Positions 52,950 to 62,468 of a stretch of 64,000 nt of DNA are shown in pieces; position 1 is the first letter of the stretch, and each line of letters starts with the position of its first letter. Location: positions 2,046,001 to 2,110,000 of the forward strand of contig NZ_CP080267.1 in assembly GCF_019431375.1 (NCBI RefSeq), written 5' to 3'. The notes under the pieces are model-generated. The model did no database searches. It was not told where the DNA came from and worked only from the letters and a program-made list of their open reading frames with translations. This DNA comes from Alcanivorax sp. Lineage in GTDB: Bacteria > Pseudomonadota > Gammaproteobacteria > Pseudomonadales > Alcanivoracaceae. The position numbers and the translations under genes were made by a program.

Positions 52950-53729
52950 CTACTGGTCCAGCCGCATCTCCACGCCGGCGGCCTGCATGAACTGCTTGGC
53001 CTCCTGCACGGAGTATTCACCGAAGTGAAAAATGGAGGCGGCCAGCACCGCATCGGCGCCGCCCTGAACTACGCCGTCCACCAGGTGTTGCAGGTTGCCG
53101 ACCCCGCCGGAGGCGATCACCGGCACCGGCACTGCGTCGGCAATGGCCCGTGTCAGGGCAATATCAAAACCATTCTTGGTGCCATCCCGGTCCATGCTGG
53201 TCAGCAGGATTTCGCCGGCGCCGTAATCGGTCATCTTCTTCGCCCAGGCCACCGCATCCAGCCCGGTGGGCTTGCGCCCGCCATGGGTGAAGATTTCCCA
53301 GCGATTGGTTTCACTCTCGGCACTGACCTTCTTGGCATCAATGGCTACCACGATGCACTGGGAACCGAACCGCTCTGCCGCCTCGCGGACAAATTCCGGG
53401 TTGTGCACCGCCGCCGAGTTGATCCCCACTTTGTCGGCACCGGCATTGAGCAGGTTGCGGATATCCTCCAGAGTCCGTACGCCGCCACCCACGGTGAGCG
53501 GAATAAACACCTGGCTGGCGATCTGCTCCACCGTGTGCAAGGTGGTATCGCGCTCCTGGTGGCTGGCGGTGATATCCAGAAAGGTAATTTCGTCAGCGCC
53601 GGCGTCGTTGTAGCGCTTGGCAATCTCCACCGGGTCACCGGCATCGCGAATGTCAACGAACTGCACGCCCTTGACCACCCGGCCGGCGTCCACATCGAGA
53701 CACGGAATAATGCGTTTGGCTAAGCCCAT
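52950..53729 (-). CDS. hisF: Imidazole glycerol phosphate synthase, cyclase subunit
   Basis: 259 residues. TIM barrel that closes the imidazole ring with ammonia from HisH. Seen: RIIPCLDVDAGRVVKGVQFV (catalytic Asp near 11), DEITFLDITAS, PLTVGGGVRTLED, LLTSMDRDGTKNGFD (catalytic Asp near 132), VIASGGVG. Last of the hisB-hisH-hisA-hisF set; 12 bases after hisA. Confidence 0.98.
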   Translation of the reverse strand: MGLAKRIIPCLDVDAGRVVKGVQFVDIRDAGDPVEIAKRYNDAGADEITFLDITASHQERDTTLHTVEQIASQVFIPLTVGGGVRTLEDIRNLLNAGADKVGINSAAVHNPEFVREAAERFGSQCIVVAIDAKKVSAESETNRWEIFTHGGRKPTGLDAVAWAKKMTDYGAGEILLTSMDRDGTKNGFDIALTRAIADAVPVPVIASGGVGNLQHLVDGVVQGGADAVLAASIFHFGEYSVQEAKQFMQAAGVEMRLDQ

Positions 53730-53741
53730 AATGCGTCCCCG

Positions 53742-54482
53742 TCAGGCGCCGATCAGTTCGTCGGACAGTGCCTGGCCTTCGCCGAAGTCCAGGGTGTTCT
53801 CGTAGATGGCGCGACCGGTAATGGCACCACTGATGCCCTGATCCGCCACTGCACACAGGTTACGCACATCATCAAGATTGGTGATGCCGCCGGAGGCAAT
53901 CACCGGGATAGACATGGACTGGGCCAGTCGCACGGTGGCGTCCACATTGACGCCCTGCAACATGCCGTCACGGCTGATGTCGGTATAGACGATGGCAGAG
54001 ACACCATCGTTTTCGAACTGTTTGGCCAGATCAATCACGTCCACATCCGTGACATTGGCCCAGCCATCGGTGGCAACCTTGCCGTCTTTGGCATCCAGAC
54101 CAACGATGATGTGGCCGGGGAACTGCTGGCACATTTCCTTGACGAACTGCGGCTCGTTAACCGCCTTGGTGCCGATAATGACCCACTGCACCCCGGCATC
54201 CAGATAGGCCTGGATGATTTCCGGGCTGCGAATGCCGCCACCGATCTGGATCGGCAGATCCGGGTGCGCCTTGGCAATCGCCTTGACGATATCGCCATTC
54301 ACCGGCTCACCAGCAAAGGCACCGTTCAGGTCCACCAGATGCAGACGACGGGCACCGCGCTCCACCCAGTGGCTGGCCACCGCCACAGGATCATCGGAAA
54401 ACACCGTATCGTCTTCCATGCGTCCCTGCTTCAGGCGTACACATTTACCGTCTTTCAGATCAATGGCGGGAATCAAAAGCAT
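53742..54482 (-). CDS. hisA: Phosphoribosylformimino-AICAR-phosphate isomerase
   Basis: 246 residues. (Beta-alpha)8 barrel with catalytic aspartates in LIPAIDLKDGKCVRL (near 8) and YTDISRDGML (near 130); IQIGGGIRS and VIASGGITNLDDV bind phosphate. Same fold and likely common ancestor as HisF. Follows hisH by 85 bases that hold a hairpin. Confidence 0.98.
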   Translation of the reverse strand: MLLIPAIDLKDGKCVRLKQGRMEDDTVFSDDPVAVASHWVERGARRLHLVDLNGAFAGEPVNGDIVKAIAKAHPDLPIQIGGGIRSPEIIQAYLDAGVQWVIIGTKAVNEPQFVKEMCQQFPGHIIVGLDAKDGKVATDGWANVTDVDVIDLAKQFENDGVSAIVYTDISRDGMLQGVNVDATVRLAQSMSIPVIASGGITNLDDVRNLCAVADQGISGAITGRAIYENTLDFGEGQALSDELIGA

Positions 54483-54502
54483 AGCTAGGTCTCAAAACGA
54501 AG

Positions 54503-54524
54503 GCTGCCCTCGCAGAAGGGCAGC
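54503..54524 (-). terminator. Hairpin between hisH and hisA
   Basis: GCTGCCCT - CGCAGA - AGGGCAGC, perfect 8-bp stem without a T-run. It may be a processing or attenuating hairpin inside the his operon rather than a full terminator. Confidence 0.4.
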
Positions 54525-54567
54525 ACATGAAATAGTAGTTTGTGCTGACAGCGGTTCTGCCGCTGAA

Positions 54568-55209
54568 TCAGGGCCGCCAGCGTAGAAAATTTTCCAGCAG
54601 GGTCAGGCCGGCATCGGCGCTCTTTTCCGGGTGGAACTGCACCGCAAAAACATTCTTTCTGGTCGCCGCTGCGGCAAAAGTCAGACCGTAATCACAACGG
54701 CCCGCCACTTCCTCATCGGTCAGCCCGGTAACGCAGTAGCTGTGTACGAAGTAGAAACGGGTGTTATCGGCAATACCTGCCCACATGGGATGCGCCATAC
54801 CCTGGCGTACCTGGTTCCAGCCCATGTGCGGCACCTTCAGGCGACCGCCGGTATCGCTCTGCAATTCACCAAAAAAGGTGACCTGACCATCAAACACGCC
54901 CAGACAATCCACACCGTTGTTTTCCTCACTGCGTGCCATCAGGGCCTGCATGCCCACGCAGATACCCAGCACCGGCTTGCCGGCGGCAATCACATCCAGA
55001 ATGGCCCGGTCCAGACCAGTCTCGCGCAGCACCGCGATACAGTCACGGATGGCGCCCACACCGGGGAACACCACCCGGTCTGCCGCTCGCACCTGATCCG
55101 GGTCACCGGTAATGACGATCTGCTGACCACTGGCCACCTTCTCCAGCGCCTTGCCGGCGGAGTGCAGATTGCCCATGCCGTAATCAATAACGGCAACTAC
55201 ATCACTCAT
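54568..55209 (-). CDS. hisH: Imidazole glycerol phosphate synthase, glutaminase subunit
   Basis: 213 residues. Class I glutamine amidotransferase: nucleophile in PVLGICVGMQALM (near 84), oxyanion PGVGAI, PHMGWNQV, and the His-Glu pair in FAVQFHPEKSADAG. Supplies ammonia to HisF. 16 bases after hisB. Confidence 0.98.
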   Translation of the reverse strand: MSDVVAVIDYGMGNLHSAGKALEKVASGQQIVITGDPDQVRAADRVVFPGVGAIRDCIAVLRETGLDRAILDVIAAGKPVLGICVGMQALMARSEENNGVDCLGVFDGQVTFFGELQSDTGGRLKVPHMGWNQVRQGMAHPMWAGIADNTRFYFVHSYCVTGLTDEEVAGRCDYGLTFAAAATRKNVFAVQFHPEKSADAGLTLLENFLRWRP

Positions 55210-55225
55210 AAATACGTCCGGCCAA

Positions 55226-55831
55226 TTATTCGCTTTCGCTCAGGGTGCCCTTGGTGGACGGGGTAATGCCGCTCATGCGCGGATCCTGCTCCACCGCCAT
55301 GCGCAGGGCACGGCCAAAGGCCTTGAACACGGTCTCTGCCTGATGGTGGGCGTTCTTGCCGCGCAGGTTATCGATGTGCAGGGTGATCATGGCGTGGTTC
55401 ACCAGCCCCTGGAAGAATTCGTAGAACAGGTCCACATCGAAGCCGCCGATGCTGCCCCGGGTAAAGTCCACGAACATTTCCAGGCCGGGACGGCCGGACA
55501 GGTCCAGCACCACGCGGGACAGGGCTTCATCAAGCGGCACATAGGCGTGGCCGTAACGGCGCACCCCTTTCTTGTCGCCAATGGCTTTGGTAAACGCCTG
55601 ACCCAAGGTAATGCCGATGTCTTCCACCGTGTGGTGGGCATCGATGTGCAAATCCCCCTTGGCCTTGATCTCGATATCCACCAGGCCATGGCGGGCCACC
55701 TGGTCCAGCATGTGCTCCAGGAACGGCAGGCCGGTATCCAGTTTGCACTGGCCGGTGCCATCCAGATTGATGGAGACCTGGATCTGGGTTTCCAGGGTGT
55801 TGCGCTCAACAGAGGCGCTGCGCTTGCTCAT
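55226..55831 (-). CDS. hisB: Imidazoleglycerol-phosphate dehydratase
   Basis: 201 residues, the monofunctional form with no N-terminal phosphatase domain. Metal-binding repeats GLPFLEHMLDQVARHG, DAHHTVEDIGI, NAHHQAETVFKAFGRAL. First gene of the set on the minus strand; a TATAAT (55875-55870) lies about 40 bases before its start. Confidence 0.98.
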   Translation of the reverse strand: MSKRSASVERNTLETQIQVSINLDGTGQCKLDTGLPFLEHMLDQVARHGLVDIEIKAKGDLHIDAHHTVEDIGITLGQAFTKAIGDKKGVRRYGHAYVPLDEALSRVVLDLSGRPGLEMFVDFTRGSIGGFDVDLFYEFFQGLVNHAMITLHIDNLRGKNAHHQAETVFKAFGRALRMAVEQDPRMSGITPSTKGTLSESE

Positions 55832-55869
55832 CTATATCTCCAGGGGTTACCCAGGGCAGTGGGCCGGTT

Positions 55870-55875
55870 ATTATA
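55870..55875 (-). promoter_or_regulatory. Candidate -10 box of the hisBHAF operon
   Basis: TATAAT on the minus strand, 39 bases before the hisB ATG; the -35 region is not convincing. Confidence 0.4.
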
Positions 55876-55911
55876 CGCACCCTGACAGAGCCTAACCAGC
55901 GGAGCAATTCC

Positions 55912-56229
55912 ATGCCGATCAGTGCTGAATCCCACCCATTATCGCCGGAACAGGCCGCCACCTTCGATCAAGTGCTGCGCGATGACCCACAATACCGGGA
56001 AAAACTGGACGCGGCGGTGGCCGCTGGCGGCAAACGCCTGTTTGCCGCCCATTTCAACGGCAAGCGAGTGGCAGTGGCGCTGGTAGAAGAAGATCGGCCC
56101 GAGCTGGACTGGGTGGTGGTACACCCGGCCACCCGGGGCCGGGGAGTGGGCAAGGACTTCCTGCGGCTTATCGGCCAACAACTGGGAGCGATACTGGCCT
56201 TGCCCCGGGAATGCGAGCAACCCCGCTGA
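55912..56229 (+). CDS. PanZ-like GNAT-fold protein
   Basis: 105 residues. Small GNAT-type domain: WVVVHPATRGRGVGKDFLRLIGQQL carries the acetyl-CoA pyrophosphate loop (RGRGVG). Length and sequence resemble the PanZ/PanM acetyl-CoA sensor family, which in enterics promotes PanD maturation; that role is not shown here. Divergent from hisB; convergent with the kinase gene, 22 bases apart. Confidence 0.75.
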   Translation: MPISAESHPLSPEQAATFDQVLRDDPQYREKLDAAVAAGGKRLFAAHFNGKRVAVALVEEDRPELDWVVVHPATRGRGVGKDFLRLIGQQLGAILALPRECEQPR

Positions 56230-56251
56230 TCTGTACACCGGGCGGTAACGG

Positions 56252-58216
56252 TTATGCCCGCGGCGCCTGCATGTCCGAGAGCGGCAGACGGATATGCAGG
56301 GTAAAGCCCTGCCCGGGCCCCGGACTTTCCGCCCATAGCTGGCCATCCACCTGCTCGATCATCACCCGGGCCATGGCCAGTGACAGACCGAAGCCTTCCT
56401 CGTGGTGACGCGATCCCATCACAAAGAACGGCTCCAGAATATGCTCAAGCTGCTCCGCCGTGGCGCCCTTGCCTTCGTCCCGAATACGAATCTCCGCGTA
56501 ACCACCGGGCACATCCACTTCACTGGAAAGATCCACACTGCCGCCTTCGGCACTGAAACGCAGGGCATTATCCAGGCCAATGGACAATACCTCCTGAAGC
56601 TCACCCTCACTGGCGTTGACCCGCAGATTCGGTGACACCCGATTGCGCACGGCGATGCCGCTTTGCTCAATCCGCCCCGCCTGCTCACGCAGAATCGCAT
56701 CCAGCACCCACATCGGCTGACAGTTACCCACCGGAGGCGGCTGGTTACGGTCGGACAAGTCGAAATAGCGCAGCGAGGTGCTGACGATACCGGTCAGCCG
56801 TCGCTGCCCCTTGCGCACCATGGCCCAGACATCCACCTCCTGATCACCCTGGGCATCCTGACCCAGGGAGTCGGCCGCACCGATCCAGTTGATCGGCGTA
56901 TTCAGCTCGTGACTGATGTACTGCAGGAACATGGACTTGTCCTGGTTCATCTGCTCAATATCGGCCAGATGCCGCTCCAGATTCTGTTGTGCCTCATGGG
57001 CCAGCTGCTTGCGTTCGGTCTCCAGGAAACGAATACGGTCGCCCAGGGCAAGGGACAGCATTACCACCACCCACAGGGCGCCGAAATGCGGCAGATAAGG
57101 CACGAATACGCTGTAGGGCATAAGGCCCAGGTTGCCCATGGCAAACAGGAAAATAGTTAGCAGAAACACCGACCAGGCCAGCACATAGAGCCGTGCCACT
57201 CGAAACCCTTGCCGCCAGACCATCCAGCCCAGCCAGCTGAACAGCACTACGGTCATCAGCGCAATCACCGTGGAAAGGTGGTAGGTCCAGGGTGGCTCCA
57301 TAAACCACTGCAGCAGGAAAGCACCGCCGATCAGCATCAGGTAATGCTTGAGAAGACGATCATAGCGGGGGAAACGCTGGGCCAGCTGCAGGAACTGTCG
57401 GGAATACAGTGCCAACGCCAGGGAAATCACATAGGTACTCAGCCAGAAGTACTCGTTGATCTTGGGCGTTTCCGGCCACAGGTACTGCAGCCCAAAACCG
57501 CTGACATTGATATTGAAGAAAATGATCCCGCCCAGAAACATCACGAAATGCAGATGCACATTGTCGCGCAGGGAGAGATAGAGCAGCAGGTTATAGATCA
57601 GCATGATCCCCAGGGAGCCGTAAAACAGACCCTGCATCAACTGCTCAAGATAAGTAAACTCCACCAGCCCCTTGGCGCTGTAAAGCACCGGCATCATGTT
57701 CAGCGCGCCTTTACCGCGCACCTTCAGGTAATACTCTTTCACTCCGGGATCTTCGGTTTCCAGGCCAAATACAAAAGCCCGGTGTTTCATGGGTCGCTGG
57801 CCAAAATCCCGTGTATCCCCTACTTCCAGGGCACTGTAATTGCCCTGCCCGTCAGGGGCGTAAAGCGTCAACTCGTCCAGGATCGGATGGCGCTCCACCA
57901 GAAACCAGCTACCCTCCACCCCGGTGGTATCCACGGCGATCCGCAACCAGAAAGTGCTGCGGGTGAAGCCGAAATTCAGGGCACTGCTTTCGCTGTTGCG
58001 AAAACGGCTGGCAAACTGGTCTCGTACCTGATCCAGGGTCCAGTCCCCTTCCGGGTCTTCCAGTACCTGCATGTACTCGCCCAGCAGTACCTTATCCCTG
58101 GCATCAGCCAGTGCCACCGTCCTGCCTTGTGCGGCCGTTGCCAGGCCGCACCACATCAACAGAAGCGTCAACACTGAAAATTGGAACTTTTGCAAAGGTC
58201 CTTCCCCTAAACTCAC
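56252..58216 (-). CDS. 7TMR-DISM sensor histidine kinase
   Basis: 654 residues. Signal peptide (about 1-30), a periplasmic 7TMR-DISMED2 sensor domain (about 45-170, probably carbohydrate-binding-like), a 7TMR-DISM seven-helix block (about 190-395), a coiled coil, phospho-acceptor histidine in QYISHELNTPI (near 428), and an HATPase domain with IRDEGKG and the G2-like GFGLSLAMARV. No receiver domain is attached and no response regulator gene is adjacent, so its partner is encoded elsewhere. Ligand unknown. Divergent from the AsmA gene. Confidence 0.92.
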   Translation of the reverse strand: MSLGEGPLQKFQFSVLTLLLMWCGLATAAQGRTVALADARDKVLLGEYMQVLEDPEGDWTLDQVRDQFASRFRNSESSALNFGFTRSTFWLRIAVDTTGVEGSWFLVERHPILDELTLYAPDGQGNYSALEVGDTRDFGQRPMKHRAFVFGLETEDPGVKEYYLKVRGKGALNMMPVLYSAKGLVEFTYLEQLMQGLFYGSLGIMLIYNLLLYLSLRDNVHLHFVMFLGGIIFFNINVSGFGLQYLWPETPKINEYFWLSTYVISLALALYSRQFLQLAQRFPRYDRLLKHYLMLIGGAFLLQWFMEPPWTYHLSTVIALMTVVLFSWLGWMVWRQGFRVARLYVLAWSVFLLTIFLFAMGNLGLMPYSVFVPYLPHFGALWVVVMLSLALGDRIRFLETERKQLAHEAQQNLERHLADIEQMNQDKSMFLQYISHELNTPINWIGAADSLGQDAQGDQEVDVWAMVRKGQRRLTGIVSTSLRYFDLSDRNQPPPVGNCQPMWVLDAILREQAGRIEQSGIAVRNRVSPNLRVNASEGELQEVLSIGLDNALRFSAEGGSVDLSSEVDVPGGYAEIRIRDEGKGATAEQLEHILEPFFVMGSRHHEEGFGLSLAMARVMIEQVDGQLWAESPGPGQGFTLHIRLPLSDMQAPRA

Positions 58217-58255
58217 GCCATCAATGCTAAGTTATGGTCAGTTGTTTCCGACTGG

Positions 58256-58261
58256 TATAAT
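58256..58261 (+). promoter_or_regulatory. Candidate -10 box of the AsmA gene
   Basis: TATAAT 35 bases before the ATG at 58296; no strong -35 hexamer at the usual spacing. Confidence 0.4.
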
Positions 58262-58295
58262 CCTGATCCATCGTCCAACACGCAAGGAGAGCTCC

Positions 58296-60506
58296 ATGGG
58301 ACGCTTGATAAAAATTTTGCTGATCACAGTTTTTGCCATCATTCTGCTATTGGCCATTGCCGTTTTTGTGATCACGCAGGTTATTGATCCCAACGAGTTC
58401 AAACCGGAAATTGAAAAGCAGGCCAGGGAGCAGGCCAATCTGACACTGGATATCCAGGGCGATCTTGCTTGGCAATTCTGGCCATCGCTGGGCGTCAGCC
58501 TGGGCCGCACCGAGGCACGCATCGCCGATGAGGAAGAGCTGTTCGCGGCTCTAGACGCCGCCAGCGTCAGTGTTGCCGTGCTTCCCCTGCTTTACGGCCA
58601 GGTGGAGATGGACGGCATCACCCTGGCCGGCCTGGATGTGAACCTGACCGATGGACCGGATGGCGCCAACTGGGAACAGATTGGCCCGCAAACCGCGGCA
58701 GAGGAAACGCCTGAGGAGGAAGCACCCGCCGCTGACGAGGAAGGCAGCAGCAGCCTGGATATCCCCCTGACCATTCCCAGCGTGGCCGTGACCGACGGCA
58801 AGGTGCGCTATCGCCACAGCGGCGACGGTACCGATATCGTGGTAGAGCATTTCAATCTGAATGCTCAGGACGTGAATCTGGACGAGGCCTTCCCGCTGCA
58901 GATGTCCCTGCGTTATCAGGACCAGAGCGACATGCGCGTGGACATGAATCTGGACACTACACTCACCGCCAATCTGGACGCCAACCATTTCATCCTTGAT
59001 CCGATGAAACTGGACGCCAACATCGCCGGCGCTACCACCATGCCGGTGGATGTCCATCTGGAGCAGAAGCTCGACGTGAACCTCAACGAGGACACTGTCT
59101 CCATCAAGGACCTGCTGCTCACCGCCGCCGGCACCGAAACCCGCGGCAATATCGACATCACTGCTCTCACTGGCGATATGCAGCTCAGCGGCAAACTGGC
59201 CACGGCAGCGTTTGACGCCAACAAGGTGCTGGAAGCCATCGGTGAAGCCCCCATCGAGACCAGCGACAGCAAGGCGCTTAGCAACATTGCCATGGAAGCC
59301 ACCCTGGGCGGCAAGCCAGGCAGTGTCATGGCCAACCCACTGAAGATCACTCTGGATGACAGCACCCTGAGCGGCAGCGCCGGGCTGGCCAGTCTGGAAA
59401 GCGGCAAGATCATCTTTGACCTGGCACTGGATCAGATCATCCTGGATGGCTACATGCCACCTTCCTCGGATGAGCCGGCCACCGCAGCCGCCGGCGGCGG
59501 CAAGGACGGCGGCACCGCCAACCTGTCCACCGCGGAACTAATTCCGGTCGATGCGCTGCGTCCGCTGGTCATGGACGGCAAACTGCGCATCGGCAGCCTG
59601 AAATACGACACCATCGACGCCAGCAACCTGAAGTTTGCGGTCTCAGCCAACAACGGCATCCTGCAGCTTACCGAAGCCAGCGGCGAGACCCTGGGCGGCA
59701 GCTTCACCGCCAGGGGCAAACTGGATGCCTCCGGCAAGACCCCGAAGATCACCGCCAGCAACACCGTCACCAGTGTGCAGATCCAGCCTCTGGTGCAGCT
59801 GGCACTGGAAGATGATCTGGCCAAGGGCATCTTCGCCATGAACGGCAGTTATAGCGCCAGCGGCAACAGTGAAAAGGCGCTGATGGATTCCGCAAAAGGC
59901 ACCATCGACATGTCCCTGGCGGATGCCACTGTACGCGGCCTCAACCTCTACCAGACCCTGGTGGGCGGCGTGAACGATATGCTTGGCCAGTTCCAGGGCC
60001 TGGCGGCTGCCCTGATACCCAACCAGGAATCCGGCAAGCTGCCCAGCGCCCTGTCCGAAGACACCAAGATCGTGGATCTGACCAGCAAGGCCCGTCTGGA
60101 GAAAAACGTGGCCTATCTGGACAGCCTCAATGCGGTGCTCAGCAAAGGCGAAATCTCCGGCAACGGCTGGATGAATATCCTCAATCAGGATTTCGATCTG
60201 AAAATCGGCATGCAGTCCCCGGAACTGGGCACCTCCAAATATCTGGAGGGCACCACCTGGCCGCTGCGCTGTGAAGGCAACCTGGGCGGCAGCCCTGCAA
60301 AATGGTGCGGCCCGGACAAATCCGGCTTCAAGGACATCGGCAAGCAAGTCGCCGCCAAAGCGGCCCAGCAGAAGCTCAAGGACAAGCTGGGTATTGAAGG
60401 CGAAGGTGACACCGCCGAGGAAGTGATCAAAGACGCAGCCAAGAATAAGGCAAAGGAAGAAGTGGACAAGCAACTCAAAGAAGGCCTGAAAAAGCTGTTC
60501 AACTAA
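58296..60506 (+). CDS. AsmA family inner-membrane protein
   Basis: 736 residues. N-terminal membrane anchor (about 5-27), AsmA N-terminal chorein-like segment VIDPNEFKPEIEKQAREQANLTLDIQGDLAWQFWPSLGVSLG, a long periplasmic beta-rich body, and the AsmA_2-type C-terminal domain (about 500-690). A low-complexity acidic stretch (TAAEETPEEEAPAADEEG) lies near 135-155. AsmA relatives are thought to move lipids across the periplasm. Start chosen at MGRLIKILL after AAGGAGA; the longer frame upstream covers the promoter. Confidence 0.92.
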   Translation: MGRLIKILLITVFAIILLLAIAVFVITQVIDPNEFKPEIEKQAREQANLTLDIQGDLAWQFWPSLGVSLGRTEARIADEEELFAALDAASVSVAVLPLLYGQVEMDGITLAGLDVNLTDGPDGANWEQIGPQTAAEETPEEEAPAADEEGSSSLDIPLTIPSVAVTDGKVRYRHSGDGTDIVVEHFNLNAQDVNLDEAFPLQMSLRYQDQSDMRVDMNLDTTLTANLDANHFILDPMKLDANIAGATTMPVDVHLEQKLDVNLNEDTVSIKDLLLTAAGTETRGNIDITALTGDMQLSGKLATAAFDANKVLEAIGEAPIETSDSKALSNIAMEATLGGKPGSVMANPLKITLDDSTLSGSAGLASLESGKIIFDLALDQIILDGYMPPSSDEPATAAAGGGKDGGTANLSTAELIPVDALRPLVMDGKLRIGSLKYDTIDASNLKFAVSANNGILQLTEASGETLGGSFTARGKLDASGKTPKITASNTVTSVQIQPLVQLALEDDLAKGIFAMNGSYSASGNSEKALMDSAKGTIDMSLADATVRGLNLYQTLVGGVNDMLGQFQGLAAALIPNQESGKLPSALSEDTKIVDLTSKARLEKNVAYLDSLNAVLSKGEISGNGWMNILNQDFDLKIGMQSPELGTSKYLEGTTWPLRCEGNLGGSPAKWCGPDKSGFKDIGKQVAAKAAQQKLKDKLGIEGEGDTAEEVIKDAAKNKAKEEVDKQLKEGLKKLFN

Positions 60507-60521
60507 CTGCCGTTCGTACCT

Positions 60522-60550
60522 GGCCGGAGCGACCCACAAACGCTCCGGCC
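60522..60550 (+). terminator. Terminator after the AsmA gene
   Basis: GGCCGGAGCG - 9-base loop - CGCTCCGGCC followed by TT; perfect 10-bp stem 15 bases past the stop. Confidence 0.7.
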
Positions 60551-60617
60551 TTGCCCTCTCCAGACAACCAAGCCAATGCTCTTGCCCTACCCGGCGTTTC
60601 CGGGTACAACTCGCCGC

Positions 60618-61697
60618 ATGCGTAGCCCCTCCCCTATCGATGCCACCACTTTCAGCGACTCCGTGCTCGCCTGGTACGATCAGCACGGCCGCCAGAGCCT
60701 CCCCTGGCAGCACCCGCGCACACCCTATCAGGTGTGGATCTCGGAGATCATGCTGCAGCAGACCCAGGTCACCACCGTGATCCCCTACTTCCAACGGTTC
60801 ATGGAACGGTTCCCGGATGTGCACAACCTGGCAAGGGCCGGCCAGGACGAAGTGCTGCACCTGTGGACCGGGCTGGGCTACTACGCCCGTGCCCGCAACC
60901 TGCACAAGTGCGCCCAGACATTGGTGGCGGAGCATGATGGCGATTTCCCTCACACCGTGGAAGAAGTCGCCGCCCTGCCCGGCATCGGCCGCTCTACCGC
61001 CGGCGCCATTCTGGCCCAGAGTCGTGGCATCCGCGCCGCCATCCTCGACGGCAATGTGAAGCGGGTACTGGCGCGGCTGCATGCGGTGGAAGGCTGGCCC
61101 GGCAAGAAACCGGTGGAAAACCGCCTTTGGGAACTGGCAGAGCATTACACCCCCCACCAGCGGCTGGCCGACTACACCCAGGCCATGATGGATCTGGGCG
61201 CCACCGTCTGCACCCGCGGCACTCCGAACTGCAGCGCCTGCCCGGTACAAAATCACTGCCAGGCCCATGCCAATGACAACCCGCAGGACTATCCCGGCCG
61301 CAAGCCGAAAAAAGCCCTGCCGGTACGCACCACCGTGATGCTGATCCTGCGGGATGCGCAAGGCCGGGTGTGGCTGGAACCCCGTCCCTCATCGGGCATC
61401 TGGGGCGGCCTCTGGTGTTTCCCACAGACGGAAGCAATCGATCTTTTCGACGAGGCCCTGGCCCAGCGCGCACTTAACGCCAGTGACACACCACAGGCCC
61501 TGCAAGGTTTTCGTCACACCTTCAGCCACTTCCACCTGGATATCACGCCGCTGGAGATCCCGGTGCAAACCATCGGCACCCGCGACAGCAGCGGTCGCTG
61601 GGTAGACCCCAGCGCTCCCGGCGAGCTGGGGCTGGCTGCCCCGGTCAAGAAACTACTGGGTCGGCTCGACCGCCCAAAGCAAACGAGCATGTTATAG
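60618..61697 (+). CDS. mutY: Adenine DNA glycosylase MutY
   Basis: 359 residues. Removes adenine opposite 8-oxoguanine. HhH-GPD domain with SEIMLQQTQV (catalytic Glu), VAALPGIGRSTAGAIL (helix-hairpin-helix with K/R and Asp ILDGNVKRVL), the iron-sulfur cluster CTRGTPNCSACPVQNHC (C-x6-C-x2-C-x5-C), and a C-terminal NUDIX-like 8-oxoG recognition domain (from about 235). I start at MRSPSPID; an ATG 42 bases earlier is possible, and neither has a clear ribosome site. yggX follows by 34 bases. Confidence 0.96.
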   Translation: MRSPSPIDATTFSDSVLAWYDQHGRQSLPWQHPRTPYQVWISEIMLQQTQVTTVIPYFQRFMERFPDVHNLARAGQDEVLHLWTGLGYYARARNLHKCAQTLVAEHDGDFPHTVEEVAALPGIGRSTAGAILAQSRGIRAAILDGNVKRVLARLHAVEGWPGKKPVENRLWELAEHYTPHQRLADYTQAMMDLGATVCTRGTPNCSACPVQNHCQAHANDNPQDYPGRKPKKALPVRTTVMLILRDAQGRVWLEPRPSSGIWGGLWCFPQTEAIDLFDEALAQRALNASDTPQALQGFRHTFSHFHLDITPLEIPVQTIGTRDSSGRWVDPSAPGELGLAAPVKKLLGRLDRPKQTSML

Positions 61698-61731
61698 TCC
61701 TGCCATACCCATTCCTCACCATGGAGACGTT

Positions 61732-62016
61732 ATGAGTCGCACGGTTTTCTGCCGCAAATACCAGAGCGAACAGGAAGGGCTGGAGCGCCCCCCCTTTCCC
61801 GGTCCCAAGGGGCAGGACATCTTCGACAATGTATCGCGCAAGGCCTGGCAGGAGTGGCTGCACGAGCAGACCATGCTGATCAACGAAAAACACCTGAACG
61901 TGATGGACCCGGAGGCTAAACGCTTTCTGGATGAACAACGTGATCGTTTTCTGAACAATGAGAACTACGAAAAAGCCGAGGGTTACGTACCTCCTGCTCA
62001 CGATGCGAACAAATAA
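61732..62016 (+). CDS. yggX: Oxidative damage protection / Fe(2+)-trafficking protein YggX
   Basis: 94 residues. RTVFCRKYQSEQEGLERPPFPGPKGQDIFDNVSRKAWQEWLHEQTMLINE is the full family signature with its conserved cysteine (residue 7). Thought to protect iron-sulfur proteins and handle iron. The mutY-yggX pair is conserved in gammaproteobacteria. Confidence 0.97.
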   Translation: MSRTVFCRKYQSEQEGLERPPFPGPKGQDIFDNVSRKAWQEWLHEQTMLINEKHLNVMDPEAKRFLDEQRDRFLNNENYEKAEGYVPPAHDANK

Positions 62017-62069
62017 ACGCTGATGGCTTGACGCCTCCGGCCCGAGCCGCTTTAATACGCGCCCTGATT

Positions 62070-62145
62070 GCCCGGATAGCTCAGTCGGTAGAGCAGGGGA
62101 TTGAAAATCCCCGTGTCGGTGGTTCGATTCCGCCTCCGGGCACCA
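62070..62145 (+). tRNA. tRNA-Phe (GAA)
   Basis: 76 bases. Acceptor GCCCGGA/TCCGGGC, D-loop with AGCTCAGTCGGTAGAGC, anticodon arm GGGGATTGAAAATCCCC with anticodon GAA (62103-62105), T-arm GGTTCGATTCC, discriminator A and encoded CCA. Its 3' end is a usual attachment site for integrating elements, and the genes that follow look like such an element. Confidence 0.98.
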
Positions 62146-62468
62146 TATAAAACAATGGCTTAGGCCATTTTTGAGAAGCCCGGCTCTTGCCGGGCTTTTT
62201 CATGTAGGAGCCATGTAGGAAATCGTTGAAGATTTTGGCTCCATCCTCCCCGCTTATCATCACCCCGTAACCCAACGAAAACCCACACCCGACCAGGGTT
62301 CGGGTAGCACTCTGGTAGCGCTCTCGATAAATCGTGATTCGTCCGCACCGTGTCCGCATGACGTGCGGACAGCACTCGGCACTGTGGTCGTCACTTCACT
62401 GCGGACTCAATGAGCGTTCAGTAAGTGTTCAGCGAACAGGGGGAAGGGGCAGGCATTCAGGACAGGGG
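62146..62468. other. Junction between tRNA-Phe and the putative mobile element, no gene seen
   Basis: 323 bases. It holds the tRNA terminator (62177-62200) and then sequence with several short repeats of GTCCGCA/TGCGGAC (62342-62371) and no open frame I can support. No integrase fragment is recognised here. A short minus-strand frame that runs across the tRNA is an artefact. Confidence 0.5.
62177..62200 (+). terminator. Terminator of tRNA-Phe
   Basis: AGCCCGGC - TCTT - GCCGGGCT followed by TTTT, 31 bases past the tRNA. Confidence 0.88.

Noticed and set aside
59643..61361. A 572-residue minus-strand frame across the AsmA and mutY genes
   Set aside because: It spans two well-supported genes and their terminator; antisense shadow.
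62081..62359. A 92-residue minus-strand open frame running across tRNA-Phe, ending GGGIEPPTRGFSIPCSTD
   Set aside because: Its C-terminal part is simply the antisense of the tRNA, a well-known annotation artefact; the rest has no recognisable content.
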